In this document: positions 1-6,787 of the stretch, one piece after another
How positions within the stretch are numbered: position 1 is the stretch's first letter
Layout: each line of letters opens with the position of its first letter
DNA from: CAYJVP01 sp964373615
GTDB lineage: Bacteria; Patescibacteriota; Patescibacteriia; UBA9934; GWF2-40-263
Reading direction: 5' to 3'
Length of the DNA stretch: 16,801 bases
Assembly (NCBI GenBank): GCA_964373615.1
Contig: CAYJVP010000018.1
Span: 1-16,801, forward strand
Notes under the pieces: model-generated
Seen by the model: only the letters and a program-made list of their open reading frames with translations
Told to the model about the DNA's origin: nothing
The model's database searches: none
Program-made: the position numbers and the translations under genes

Positions 1-7
1 CCAGTAA

Positions 8-94
8 GCGCGCGTGGCGGAATTGGTATACGCGTAGGTCTCAGAAGCCTATGCCCTCACGGGCTTGAGAGTTCGAGTCTCTCCGCGCGCACCA
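8..94 (+). tRNA. tRNA-Leu (anticodon CAG), CCA encoded
   Basis: The acceptor stem GCGCGCG (8-14) pairs with CGCGCGC (84-90), followed by discriminator A and a genome-encoded CCA (92-94). The anticodon arm is TAGGT-CTCAGAA-GCCTA, giving anticodon CAG, which reads CUG leucine codons. The long variable arm (a class II tRNA trait) and the TTCGAGTCT T-loop region fit tRNA-Leu. The promoter lies outside the window. Bases 1-3 are CCA, which could be the 3' end of another tRNA just upstream, but this cannot be confirmed. Confidence 0.95.
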
Positions 95-199
95 GTCCTG
101 ACCGCTTCAGCAACCCTGGAGCCATCAGGATTGGAACCCGACCTCTTCCTCATAAACAGCCCCGTGCTACTTGGCACGTGCTATCTCTTCTTTATCCTT

Positions 200-2074
200 A
201 TGGTCGAACAAACCGCCTCGACTCCTCGCGCAGAGCCAACGCCGCGCCCCGGGGAGCGCCAAAAAAATTATCGAAGGCCGCCCGGCAAGGGCTTTGATCG
301 CTTTCGCGGCAAGGTCTTCCGCAAACCCGGTGGCCAGCCGAGCAAGCCAGGAACCCAACCTGGAAAACCCATTGAAAAACCGGCCACTCCATCACTCCCC
401 GGGCAAGATGCAAACAAGCTGCGCGTCACGATCCTGGGCGGCAACGAGGAGGTCGGACGCAACATGACCGTGTTTGAATATGGCCGCGACATTGTCGTGA
501 TCGACATTGGCCTGCAGTGGCCGGAAGAGGACATGCCTGGCATCGACTACATCGTCCCAAACGCAAGCTACCTCAAGGGGAAGGAAAGTCGCATCCGCGG
601 CATCATCTTCACCCATGGTCACTTGGATCATATTGGCGCCGCGCCGATTCTCCTAAAACAACTCGGCTATCCGCCGATCATCGGCCGCGATCTCACCCTC
701 ATGATGCTCAAGCGCAAAGTGGAAGATGTGGATGCCGGGGCAAGCTCAAAGCTCAAAATGATGCGTGTACGAAACCTCGCGGACAAGATTCAGCTTGGCG
801 CGTTCCAGGTGAAATTTTTTGAGGTGGAACACTCCATCATGGATGCGGTCGGCATCATCATGACGACCCCGGCCGGCACCATCATCCACATGGGAGACTG
901 GACGATCACCAACGATCCGATCGACCCGCGCCCTATTTCCTACACGCACCTCTCGGAGCTCCCCAAACCAACGGTTCTCATGCTCGAAAGCCTTGGAGCC
1001 CTCAAAAAAGGATTGCCGCCTTCCGAGCGCGAGGTGCATGAAAACTTCAAAAACCTGCTCAAAAACGCCCAGGGACGCGTGATCATTGGCACCTTTGCCT
1101 CGCAGATCCGACGCATCAGTTACATCCTCGAGTACGCCGAGCAGCTTGGTAAAAAAGTGGCGCTCGAAGGATACAGCATGAAGGCAAACATCGAGATCGC
1201 CAAAGAACTCGGCTATCTAAAAATGCGCAAAGATACGCTCATCACGGTCAACGACGTCTCCCGTTATCCAGATGACCGAGTGGTCATCATCTGTACCGGC
1301 GCTCAAGGAGAGGCCAACGCCGCGCTCTCAAGGATCGTGACCGATAACCACCGCGTCTTGAGGCTTCAGAAAAACGACACGGTCGTATTTTCCTCTTCCA
1401 TCATTCCTGGGAACGAGCGAAGCATTCAGCGCCTCAAAGACAACCTCTATCGAAAATGCGACAACGTGATCCACACGGACATCATGGAGGTCCACATCGG
1501 CGGACACTCAACCGCGCTTGGGATGGCAGAGGTCATCCGCCAGATCAAGCCGACGTATTTCGTGCCCGTCTACGCGAATCACTACTTCCTCAAAGAAGCG
1601 GCAAAAATCGCTTACCGCCTTGGGTACACGGATAAAAACGTGTTCGTCATGGATAATGGAAACATCCTCGACGTCGGACGCGACAAAGCCGCCATGCTTT
1701 CCGAACGAGCGGACACGAGCTATGTGTTCATCGACGGTCTCGGCATCGGCGACGTGTCGCAGGTCGTGCTGCGTGATCGAAAGATGCTCGCCGAAGACGG
1801 GATGGTGGTTGTCATCGTGCAGGTGGATCGAAAGACGGGTCGGCTGGTCGGCTCGCCGGACATTGTCAGTCGTGGGTTCATCTTCATGAAGGAGCATAAG
1901 GAATTGATCGAGGCCACGCGCAAAAAGGTGCGCGAGGTCGTGGTCGACAAGGATCCGAAATCCCAGGCAGACATGGATTACATTAAAAACAACCTTCGAA
2001 ACGAGGTCGGCGCGTTTCTGTTCAAAAAAACCGAACGCCGTCCGATGGTGCTGCCCGTGGTGATTGAGGTATAG
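200..2074 (+). CDS. rnj: Ribonuclease J (metallo-beta-lactamase/beta-CASP RNase)
   Basis: This is a 624-residue RNase J, a zinc-dependent 5'-3' exo- and endoribonuclease for mRNA decay and RNA maturation in the cytoplasm. The metallo-beta-lactamase motif THGHLDH is at residues 138-144. Further candidate metal ligands are H211 (VEHS) and D233 (MGDW). The beta-CASP region carries VVFSSSIIPGNE and HIGGHS (H436 in GGH). The usual PVHGE motif reads PVYANHYF (458-463), so the last metal-ligand histidine appears displaced to H461. The first 75 or so residues are basic, rich in Pro, Gly, Lys and Arg, and probably disordered. ATG 200 is chosen because the frame runs open back into the tRNA, and residues before this Met would be translated tRNA and leader. 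No Shine-Dalgarno is visible before the ATG. The family call is very safe; paralogue type (J1 or J2) cannot be told. Confidence 0.95.
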   Translation: MVEQTASTPRAEPTPRPGERQKNYRRPPGKGFDRFRGKVFRKPGGQPSKPGTQPGKPIEKPATPSLPGQDANKLRVTILGGNEEVGRNMTVFEYGRDIVVIDIGLQWPEEDMPGIDYIVPNASYLKGKESRIRGIIFTHGHLDHIGAAPILLKQLGYPPIIGRDLTLMMLKRKVEDVDAGASSKLKMMRVRNLADKIQLGAFQVKFFEVEHSIMDAVGIIMTTPAGTIIHMGDWTITNDPIDPRPISYTHLSELPKPTVLMLESLGALKKGLPPSEREVHENFKNLLKNAQGRVIIGTFASQIRRISYILEYAEQLGKKVALEGYSMKANIEIAKELGYLKMRKDTLITVNDVSRYPDDRVVIICTGAQGEANAALSRIVTDNHRVLRLQKNDTVVFSSSIIPGNERSIQRLKDNLYRKCDNVIHTDIMEVHIGGHSTALGMAEVIRQIKPTYFVPVYANHYFLKEAAKIAYRLGYTDKNVFVMDNGNILDVGRDKAAMLSERADTSYVFIDGLGIGDVSQVVLRDRKMLAEDGMVVVIVQVDRKTGRLVGSPDIVSRGFIFMKEHKELIEATRKKVREVVVDKDPKSQADMDYIKNNLRNEVGAFLFKKTERRPMVLPVVIEV

Positions 2075-2250
2075 GTTGGAGGGGTGAAGCGCATCCGCAG
2101 GCGCATCGCCTTGCAGAACGCGGCGGGCGAGACGAAGATCGGACCCATGACCTTCGCCGCGCACTCCTGGTCGGCCGAGAGTGGCCAAACGGGGGGCGTG
2201 ATCTTCTCGACGAGCGCGTCGAGGTCATCTTTGCTAAAAAGTAAAGGGTT
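2075..2250 (-). pseudogene. Coding-like remnant on the minus strand
   Basis: Reading the minus strand from 2250 gives an open frame that looks like real protein and uses G or C at nearly all third codon positions. It includes the segment LDALVEKITPPVWPLSADQ and then VMGPIFVSPAAFCKAM. A TAA at 2251-2253 closes it upstream. The only good ATG (2148) lies well inside the protein-like stretch. Downstream the frame runs antisense into the 3' end of RNase J and stops at 1978-1980. I read it as the 3' part of a lost gene that has no start and has lost its own stop. I do not recognise the family. It could instead be a short functional peptide from ATG 2148, or chance. Confidence 0.35.
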
Positions 2251-2259
2251 TTATATGAT
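2231..2259 (+). promoter_or_regulatory. Predicted sigma70-type promoter of the hicB-hicA-trpS operon
   Basis: A -35 box TTGCTA (2231-2236) and a -10 box TATGAT (2254-2259) are separated by exactly 17 bp. Transcription would begin near 2266, only about two bases before ATG 2268, so the mRNA would be leaderless or would use the second ATG at 2286. Confidence 0.6.
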
Positions 2260-2267
2260 TGAGTTGT

Positions 2268-2549
2268 ATGAAAAAAGATTTGCTCATGGATATCCCCGTC
2301 ACCATCCTTCGCGAAGGGAACCGCTTCGTGGCGTATTCCCCCGTCTTTGACATCTCAACATCCGGAAAGACATACAAGGAAGTGGTAAAACGCTTCGATG
2401 AACTTTCCAGCATTTATCTCGAAGAGCTGGTCGAGGCAGGCACGCTCCATAAGACCCTCTCCTCGTTCGGATGGAAACGGGCAAAGCAAGGGTGGCAGGC
2501 GCCGCGTATTGTCGGGCAGGTGGCGACGAGCGTGCGGCTTCCGGCTTGA
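2268..2549 (+). CDS. hicB: HicB-like antitoxin
   Basis: This is a 93-residue protein with the HicB/UPF0150-type N-terminal fold. A beta strand (IPVTILRE) is followed by the typical FVAYSP, then FDISTSGKTYKEVVKRFDEL and a helix. In type II HicAB modules this partner neutralises the HicA mRNA interferase and often represses its own promoter. It lies 3 bp upstream of a HicA-like gene, in the hicB-first order. ATG 2268 (MKKDLL) would be leaderless given the promoter; ATG 2286 (MDIPVT) gives an 87-residue protein that begins where HicB families usually begin. The last 25 or so residues, basic then hydrophobic, show no recognisable DNA-binding domain. The pairing supports the call more than the sequence alone. 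Confidence 0.72.
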   Translation: MKKDLLMDIPVTILREGNRFVAYSPVFDISTSGKTYKEVVKRFDELSSIYLEELVEAGTLHKTLSSFGWKRAKQGWQAPRIVGQVATSVRLPA

Positions 2550-2552
2550 ACT

Positions 2553-2783
2553 ATGCCCGGGTTGGTTCCGATTCATTGGCGGCGGTTCGAAAAATTTCTC
2601 CTGTTCGTCGGGTGCCAATTCAAACGAGAAAAAGGCGATCACCGCATTTACTGGCGCAGCGGATTAAACAGGCCGGTCGTGATCCCTCGGGACACCCAAC
2701 TGCCTGTTTTTATCATCAGGAACAACCTGCGAGTCCTCGAGGTGAGCGTCGAGGAATACTTGAAAATCATGCAGGATATCTAA
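2553..2783 (+). CDS. hicA: HicA-like mRNA interferase toxin
   Basis: This 76-residue protein matches the HicA/YcfA double-stranded-RNA-binding-like fold. An N-terminal helix (WRRFEKFLLFVG) is followed by the signature KGDHRIYW, where H30 is the predicted catalytic histidine. Next come PVVIPRD and a C-terminal helix (SVEEYLKIM). HicA toxins cleave mRNA in a ribosome-independent way and are held by HicB. The gene sits 3 bp after hicB and 7 bp before trpS, so all three are probably co-transcribed. The catalytic histidine and VIPRD element are intact, so the toxin looks functional. The GSH motif common in the family is GDH here. Confidence 0.78.
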   Translation: MPGLVPIHWRRFEKFLLFVGCQFKREKGDHRIYWRSGLNRPVVIPRDTQLPVFIIRNNLRVLEVSVEEYLKIMQDI

Positions 2784-2790
2784 ACGAGAT

Positions 2791-3762
2791 ATGTCACGAA
2801 TCCTCACGGCCCTCCAACCTTCGGGCTTTCTCCACATCGGCAACTACTTCGGCGCGATCGAACCGTTCGTCGCCTCACAACGAGGCAACGAAAATTTTTT
2901 GTTTATCGTCGACTATCACGCCATCACGGCGCCGCAGAAGCCCGACGAGCTCCGACGCAACATCTTGTTTGCAACGGCCACGTACCTCGCCTGCGGGGTG
3001 GATCCGAACGCGACGACCCTGTTCCAGCAGTCGCGCGTGCATGAACACACGGAACTTGCGTGGATTTTGAACTGCTCGGCGCGTATGGGGGAGCTTGAGC
3101 GCATGACGCAATTTAAAGATAAGGCGAAAGGGGCTTCGGTTGGACTCTTTGACTATCCCGTGCTCATGGCGGCGGATATTCTCCTCTACGACACCAACGT
3201 CGTACCCGTTGGCGAGGACCAAAAACAGCATGTGGAGTTGGCACGCGATCTTGCGGAGCGTTTCAATAAAACCTTTGGGGAAACGTTCACCCTCCCCGAG
3301 CCGCAGATTCGAAAACTTGGCGCGCGGATCATGGGACTCGATGATCCAAGCAAAAAAATGTCGAAGTCCGCGACGAGTCCGAAAAACTATATCTCTCTCA
3401 TGGACGATCAGGCGGCGATCCGAAAAAAAATCGCCGGTGCGGTCACGGACACGGAAAAAACGATCGAATATAACGAATCTCGACCTGGACTTGCCAATCT
3501 CCTGACGATCTACTCCCTGCTCACAAAGCAGGACTTCAAGCAGATCAAGATCGACTATGCGGGCAAAGGATATAAAGAGTTCAAAGAGAACCTCGCCGAA
3601 GCGCTGATCCTCTTCTTGATGCCGCTTCAGGTGAAGATCAAAACGTATCTTGAACACGAGGATGAACTCAAAAAAATCCTCGACCGCGGCGCCGCAAAGG
3701 CAGCCGAGATCGCCGAGCGAAAGATGAAACTCGTGCGCGAAAAAATCGGCGTAGCGCTTTAA
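2791..3762 (+). CDS. trpS: Tryptophanyl-tRNA synthetase
   Basis: This is a 323-residue class Ic aminoacyl-tRNA synthetase that charges tRNA-Trp with tryptophan using ATP. Signature 1 is HIGN at residues 15-18, within LQPSGFLHIGNYFGA. Signature 2 is KMSKS at 189-193. The segments VDYHAIT, FPVLMAADILLYDT-like DYPVLMAADILLYD, and VPVGEDQKQHVELARDLAERFN are all typical of bacterial TrpRS. Length is slightly short of the common 330 or so residues but both ends look complete. It starts 7 bp after hicA and ends 2 bp before the next gene, so it belongs to the same operon. No Shine-Dalgarno is apparent, which suggests re-initiation from the upstream gene. Confidence 0.97.
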   Translation: MSRILTALQPSGFLHIGNYFGAIEPFVASQRGNENFLFIVDYHAITAPQKPDELRRNILFATATYLACGVDPNATTLFQQSRVHEHTELAWILNCSARMGELERMTQFKDKAKGASVGLFDYPVLMAADILLYDTNVVPVGEDQKQHVELARDLAERFNKTFGETFTLPEPQIRKLGARIMGLDDPSKKMSKSATSPKNYISLMDDQAAIRKKIAGAVTDTEKTIEYNESRPGLANLLTIYSLLTKQDFKQIKIDYAGKGYKEFKENLAEALILFLMPLQVKIKTYLEHEDELKKILDRGAAKAAEIAERKMKLVREKIGVAL

Positions 3763-3764
3763 AT

Positions 3765-4364
3765 ATGTTTACGCGAGAGGAGACGAAACTCTTTCGTTCG
3801 CTCTCAAGTCCGAAAAAAATTCAGGACTTCCTGAACACGCTGAAATCTCATCCGAAGCGTCAACGCGACACGTGTTGGTCCCCACGCCGCGTGCTTCAAA
3901 GACGCATGGCTCATTGCATGGAAGGCGCCATGCTCGCCGCGACGATCTTGAGATTCCACGGACACAAACCGCTCGTCCTCGATCTCACGGCCGCACCTGA
4001 CGACGAGGACCATGTGGTCGCCCTCTTCCGAGAGCACGACCACTGGGGCGCGCTCTCAAAAACCGATTACGCGGTCTTACGTTATCGCGAACCGATCTAT
4101 CGCACGCTGCGCGAGCTTGTCCTTTCCTTCTTCCACGAATACTTCCTTCAAAAAAATGGAAAGAAAACGCTGCGAAGCTACTCGCGCCCCATCAACCTCT
4201 CGAGATTCGACCGTCGCGGCTGGATGACATCAGACGAAGAAATCTGGGAGATCCCAAACTACCTGTGCGACGTGAAGCACTATCCGATCCTCTCGCGTGC
4301 GCAGCGCACGGCGCTCCGCCCCGCGGACCCCATCGAAATCAAGGCCGGATGGCTCAAGGATTGA
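3765..4364 (+). CDS. Conserved hypothetical protein, papain/transglutaminase-like
   Basis: This is a 199-residue protein without signal peptide or membrane segments. Its core reads AHCMEGAMLAATILRFHGHK, then LVLDLTA, DEDHVVALF and HWGALSKTDY. This order (a Cys at a helix start, a strand with His about 30 residues later, then Asp) fits a transglutaminase/cysteine-peptidase fold. The likely triad is C51, H83 and D101 (D92 is an alternative). I recall similar unnamed proteins as conserved hypotheticals, but the assignment is by motif only and no substrate can be named. It starts 2 bp after trpS and ends inside the -35 box of the rnpB promoter, so it closes the operon. The function is unknown; hydrolase, transferase or a non-catalytic role are all possible. 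Confidence 0.7.
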   Translation: MFTREETKLFRSLSSPKKIQDFLNTLKSHPKRQRDTCWSPRRVLQRRMAHCMEGAMLAATILRFHGHKPLVLDLTAAPDDEDHVVALFREHDHWGALSKTDYAVLRYREPIYRTLRELVLSFFHEYFLQKNGKKTLRSYSRPINLSRFDRRGWMTSDEEIWEIPNYLCDVKHYPILSRAQRTALRPADPIEIKAGWLKD

Positions 4365-4389
4365 CAGTCTTTCAAAAAATTGCTACGGT
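4361..4389 (+). promoter_or_regulatory. Predicted promoter of rnpB
   Basis: A perfect -35 box TTGACA (4361-4366) overlaps the TGA stop of the upstream gene. After 17 bp comes an extended -10, TGCTACGGT (TG at 4381-4382, hexamer TACGGT 4384-4389). Transcription is predicted at 4396-4397, exactly where the P1 helix of RNase P RNA begins. The two independent predictions agree. Confidence 0.8.
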
Positions 4390-4396
4390 GTCGGCA

Positions 4397-4950
4397 TCGC
4401 TGGAATGTCGGATGGCTACCTCGCACTCGCAAAGAGTCGCGGGGAGGAAAGTCCGAACACCCATCGCCCTGCAAGGGGCGTTGAAAAGAAGAGCCGCTAA
4501 CGGCGGCCGGGCATACGAACAACCGGAGAAGCTGTGAGAGATCTCTGCTCCTCTGTGATGTCCTAAGCCTAGGGAAAGTGCAACAGAAAATACACCGCCC
4601 GAGCCATCGCGCAAGCGAGGGTAAGGCCCTGGACGAAGTCGAAGGACTTCCCAGGCCGGGTAAGGTTGAAATCGTGCCCTCCTTCGTCCCGCCCTTGGCG
4701 GGACTTCGGCGGGTCCACCGTAGCCACCGCCCGTTCCCGACCGGAACGGTCGGGCGGGTTGGCGAAGGTGGAAGGTAAGAGCTCACGCGGGACCGCTTTG
4801 AGAAAAGCGCCGTGGAAAACCCTCTTCGGTGCAAGAGCAAGTTTGGTAGCTCGCTTGAGCCACGCAGCAATGCGTGGCCCAGAGAGATGGCCATCTCCTC
4901 CGTCGTAAGACTGGAGAAGACAGAATTCGGCTTACAGACATTTCCGGCGA
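4397..4950 (+). ncRNA. rnpB: RNase P RNA (bacterial type A-like) with expanded hairpins
   Basis: This is the catalytic RNA of RNase P, which removes 5' leaders from pre-tRNAs. Conserved landmarks in order are GAGGAAAGTCCG (near 4442), AGTGCAACAGAAAA (near 4577), GGTAAGAGCTCACG (near 4773), GCTTGAGCCACG, and ACAGAATTCGGCTTACAG (near 4919). The ends TCGCTGGAATGTC (4397-4409) and GACATTTCCGGCGA (4937-4950) pair to form P1. At about 554 nt it is much longer than the usual 350-400 nt. The excess lies between the P9 region and the end of P12 and consists of GC-rich hairpins (4619-4657, 4686-4704, 4736-4754). The region where P15-P17 would lie is short; the loop AAGTTTGGTA offers a GGT that could pair with the tRNA CCA end. 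Structure was read by eye. Confidence 0.93.
4619..4665 (+). repeat. Hairpin insertion in rnpB flanked by an 8-bp direct repeat
   Basis: GGGTAAGG occurs at 4619-4626 and again at 4658-4665. Between them lies a 31-bp hairpin with stems CCTGG/CCAGG (4628-4632 and 4651-4655) and GAAGTC/GACTTC (4635-4640 and 4645-4650) around a GAAG loop. Only one GGTAAGG followed by TGAAA is expected at this place in RNase P RNA, so the second copy looks like a target duplication. Confidence 0.7.
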
Positions 4951-4958
4951 CATCAAAC

Positions 4959-4983
4959 AGCCTCGCCAAACGCGTGGCTTTTT
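4959..4983 (+). terminator. Rho-independent terminator of rnpB
   Basis: AGCCTCGC (4959-4966) and GCGTGGCT (4972-4979) form a stem with one T-T mismatch and a CAAAC loop, followed by TTTT (4980-4983). It lies 9 bp after the RNase P RNA 3' end and just before the next promoter. Confidence 0.75.
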
Positions 4984-4991
4984 GATACAGT
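4983..4991 (+). promoter_or_regulatory. Extended -10 promoter of the sugar transferase gene
   Basis: TGATACAGT (TG at 4983-4984, hexamer 4986-4991) overlaps the T-tract of the rnpB terminator. No convincing -35 box is present; the best position (4963-4968) reads TCGCCA. The start would be near 4998, leaving about 10 nt of leader before ATG 5008. Confidence 0.5.
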
Positions 4992-5007
4992 TTTCACGAT
5001 TCCCTTT

Positions 5008-6429
5008 ATGAAACGCTCGGAGCTCATCATTGCCGCCGCCCTCCTGCCGCTAGATTTTTTTGCAATCATTGCGGGAGGCTTCGCGGCCTACTACGCGCGT
5101 TTTCACCCATCGATCACGGGGTTTCTCCCGGTTCAATTCCCTTTTGACCTTGAACGATACGTCTCCTTTCTCTTCCCCGTCGCCGTGCTTTGGATCGGCG
5201 TGTTTGCCGTGGCCGGACTGTACGCCATCCATCAACACCGATTGGCAAAGGAGCTGATGCGCGTCCTTCTTGCCGCGGCCGCTGGCATGGCGCTTGTTTT
5301 TTCGATTCTTTTTTTCTCTCGAGCGCTTTTTGAATCGCGCTTCGTCGCATTGGCAGGATGGGGATTCGCCGTTCTGTTTGTCATGCTTGAGCGCACCGGT
5401 GTGCGCGGCCTGCAGCGAGCCCTCCTCTCGCTTGGAATCGGCGAGCATCGGGTCGTGATCATCGGCAAAAACAAAACGAGCGATGCGATCATCAAAGAGT
5501 TTCAGCGGAAGCATCGACTGGGATTCCACGTGGTGGCGCAATTTGAAACGTACACTGACGACATCCGCCGTCGCATTCATGACCTGAACCATCGAGGAGA
5601 AGTTGATGAGATTCTGCTGACCGACCCAAACATTAGCCGCGAAAAAACACTGGAGCTGCTTGCCTTCACGGACACGGAACACATCGGATTCAAATACACC
5701 GCAGATCTTTTTGCCGCCGCGATCGGCCGCACCGACATCGCCACCTATGCCGGCATTCCGATCCTCGAAATCAAAAAGACCCCCCTCGACGGTTGGGGAG
5801 CGATCTACAAACGCTTCTTTGACATCGTGGTTGCCCTCATCCTCATCCTCCTGACCTTGCCGATTCAAATCGTGGTTGCCATCGCCCTCTTTGTTGAACA
5901 ACCCGGGCGTATTCTTTTTTCGCGCACGCCGGACGGAAAAAAAACCACTCGCATCGGACAACAGGGAAAACCGTTCCATTACTTCAAATTTCGTTCCATG
6001 GTCAAAAACGCACACACGTTCCGCTTTGATCCGGAGTTTGTGAAAAAACACGGCAATATGCGCGGAGGAACTCCGCTCTTTAAACTCAAAGACGATCCAA
6101 GAGTCACCCCTGTTGGACGTATGGTCCGAAAATACAGCCTCGATGAACTCGCGGAATTTTACCTGGTTCTGCTTGGCCGTATGTCGCTTGTGGGTCCGCG
6201 TCCGCACCTGCCGGAGGAGGTCGCCGCATACAAGCCGCATCAGCGCCGCGTGCTCACCGTGAAACCAGGCATCACCGGGCTTCCGCAAATCAGCGGCCGC
6301 GCGGACCTTGACTTTGAAGACGAGGTTCGGCTAGATACGTACTACATTGAACACTGGAACCCGTGGCTGGATCTCTACATTATCCTGAAAACGCCGATGG
6401 TGGTTCTGTTCCGACGGGGAGCGTATTAA
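5008..6429 (+). CDS. Polyprenyl-phosphate sugar-1-phosphate transferase (WbaP/WcaJ-like)
   Basis: This 473-residue inner-membrane enzyme is a polyisoprenyl-phosphate hexose-1-phosphate transferase. It starts surface glycan synthesis by moving a sugar phosphate from a nucleotide sugar to a lipid carrier. Four N-terminal membrane segments lie at about 6-29, 51-73, 83-104 and 112-128. A soluble Rossmann-like domain follows (about 147-260, VVIIGKNKTSD). Next is the hydrophobic anchor after KRFFDIVVAL (about 270-297). The catalytic domain has KFRSM (R329), DELAEFYLVLLGRMSLVGPRP (PRP at 397-399), KPGITGLPQISGR and DTYYIEHW. All family signatures are present and length is normal. It has its own promoter directly after the rnpB terminator and lies about 1.1 kb before three glycosyltransferases likely to extend its product. 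The sugar transferred cannot be read from sequence. Confidence 0.93.
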   Translation: MKRSELIIAAALLPLDFFAIIAGGFAAYYARFHPSITGFLPVQFPFDLERYVSFLFPVAVLWIGVFAVAGLYAIHQHRLAKELMRVLLAAAAGMALVFSILFFSRALFESRFVALAGWGFAVLFVMLERTGVRGLQRALLSLGIGEHRVVIIGKNKTSDAIIKEFQRKHRLGFHVVAQFETYTDDIRRRIHDLNHRGEVDEILLTDPNISREKTLELLAFTDTEHIGFKYTADLFAAAIGRTDIATYAGIPILEIKKTPLDGWGAIYKRFFDIVVALILILLTLPIQIVVAIALFVEQPGRILFSRTPDGKKTTRIGQQGKPFHYFKFRSMVKNAHTFRFDPEFVKKHGNMRGGTPLFKLKDDPRVTPVGRMVRKYSLDELAEFYLVLLGRMSLVGPRPHLPEEVAAYKPHQRRVLTVKPGITGLPQISGRADLDFEDEVRLDTYYIEHWNPWLDLYIILKTPMVVLFRRGAY

Positions 6430-6459
6430 AAGAAAAGCCGCGAGTTTTCCAGGCTCGCG
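6428..6459 (-). terminator. Predicted minus-strand terminator
   Basis: On the minus strand CGCGAG (6459-6454) pairs with CTCGCG (6444-6439) and is followed by GGCTTTTCTTTT. This would end transcripts coming from the minus-strand small ORF region. On the + strand the hairpin directly follows the sugar transferase stop codon but lacks a T-tract. Confidence 0.5.
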
Positions 6460-6505
6460 ATAAAGGTTGAGGGTTGAGTGGTTGTGAAGAGTTCAGGAGC
6501 GAGGA

Positions 6506-6664
6506 CTAAACGTCCATACTCCCGGCGGAAGCGGACCCGAAGAGCGGGCTGACGAAGTCGCGCCAGCGCCAGCCCAGCCCGGGCCCACCGTCCCAGACAC
6601 CGAGAACCGCAAGAACCGCACAGAAGGCACGGTCGGCGGCGAAGACCGACTCGACGCAGCCCAT
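6506..6664 (-). CDS. Small hypothetical protein, 52 residues
   Basis: ATG (6664) to TAG (6508-6506) encodes 52 residues. Codons have strong third-position bias toward G, C or T and no A, as expected for coding DNA of this GC content. A strong Shine-Dalgarno GGAGG stands 5 bases before the ATG, which is rare in this window. The protein has two cysteines (C3, C15), a short hydrophobic stretch (AFCAVLAVLGVW, 14-25) and a Trp/Gly-rich middle with WRWRDF. I do not recognise it. Upstream the frame is open for nine more codons back to a TGA, and these also look protein-like, so it could be the tail of a decayed larger gene. A terminator follows on the same strand. The rest of 6430-6780 shows nothing else I can name. 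Confidence 0.45.
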   Translation of the reverse strand: MGCVESVFAADRAFCAVLAVLGVWDGGPGLGWRWRDFVSPLFGSASAGSMDV

Positions 6665-6787
6665 GACTTCCTCCGCGATCCAGCCTAGCCTTCAAGCAAC
6701 CGAGGGGCCGCGAGAAGAAAAATAGCCGGAAAGCAAAGTTACGCCGCCCATGCCCGCGAAAATGCGGACATCAAACGACGCTTGAAT

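Noticed and set aside
171..198. TTGGCA and TATCCT as an RNase J promoter
   Set aside because: The predicted start would fall downstream of ATG 200, with no later suitable start codon.
65..199. Upstream extension of RNase J to a TTG at 65
   Set aside because: It would translate the 3' half of tRNA-Leu and a leader; ATG 200 begins the plausible protein.
1508..2188. Minus-strand 226-codon frame opposite the RNase J 3' end
   Set aside because: Histidine- and aspartate-rich shadow of RNase J codons with no protein-like features.
5050..6288. Long minus-strand open frame of 412 codons opposite the sugar transferase
   Set aside because: The + strand carries every family motif; the antisense frame has low-complexity, charged sequence and is a shadow of GC-biased codons.
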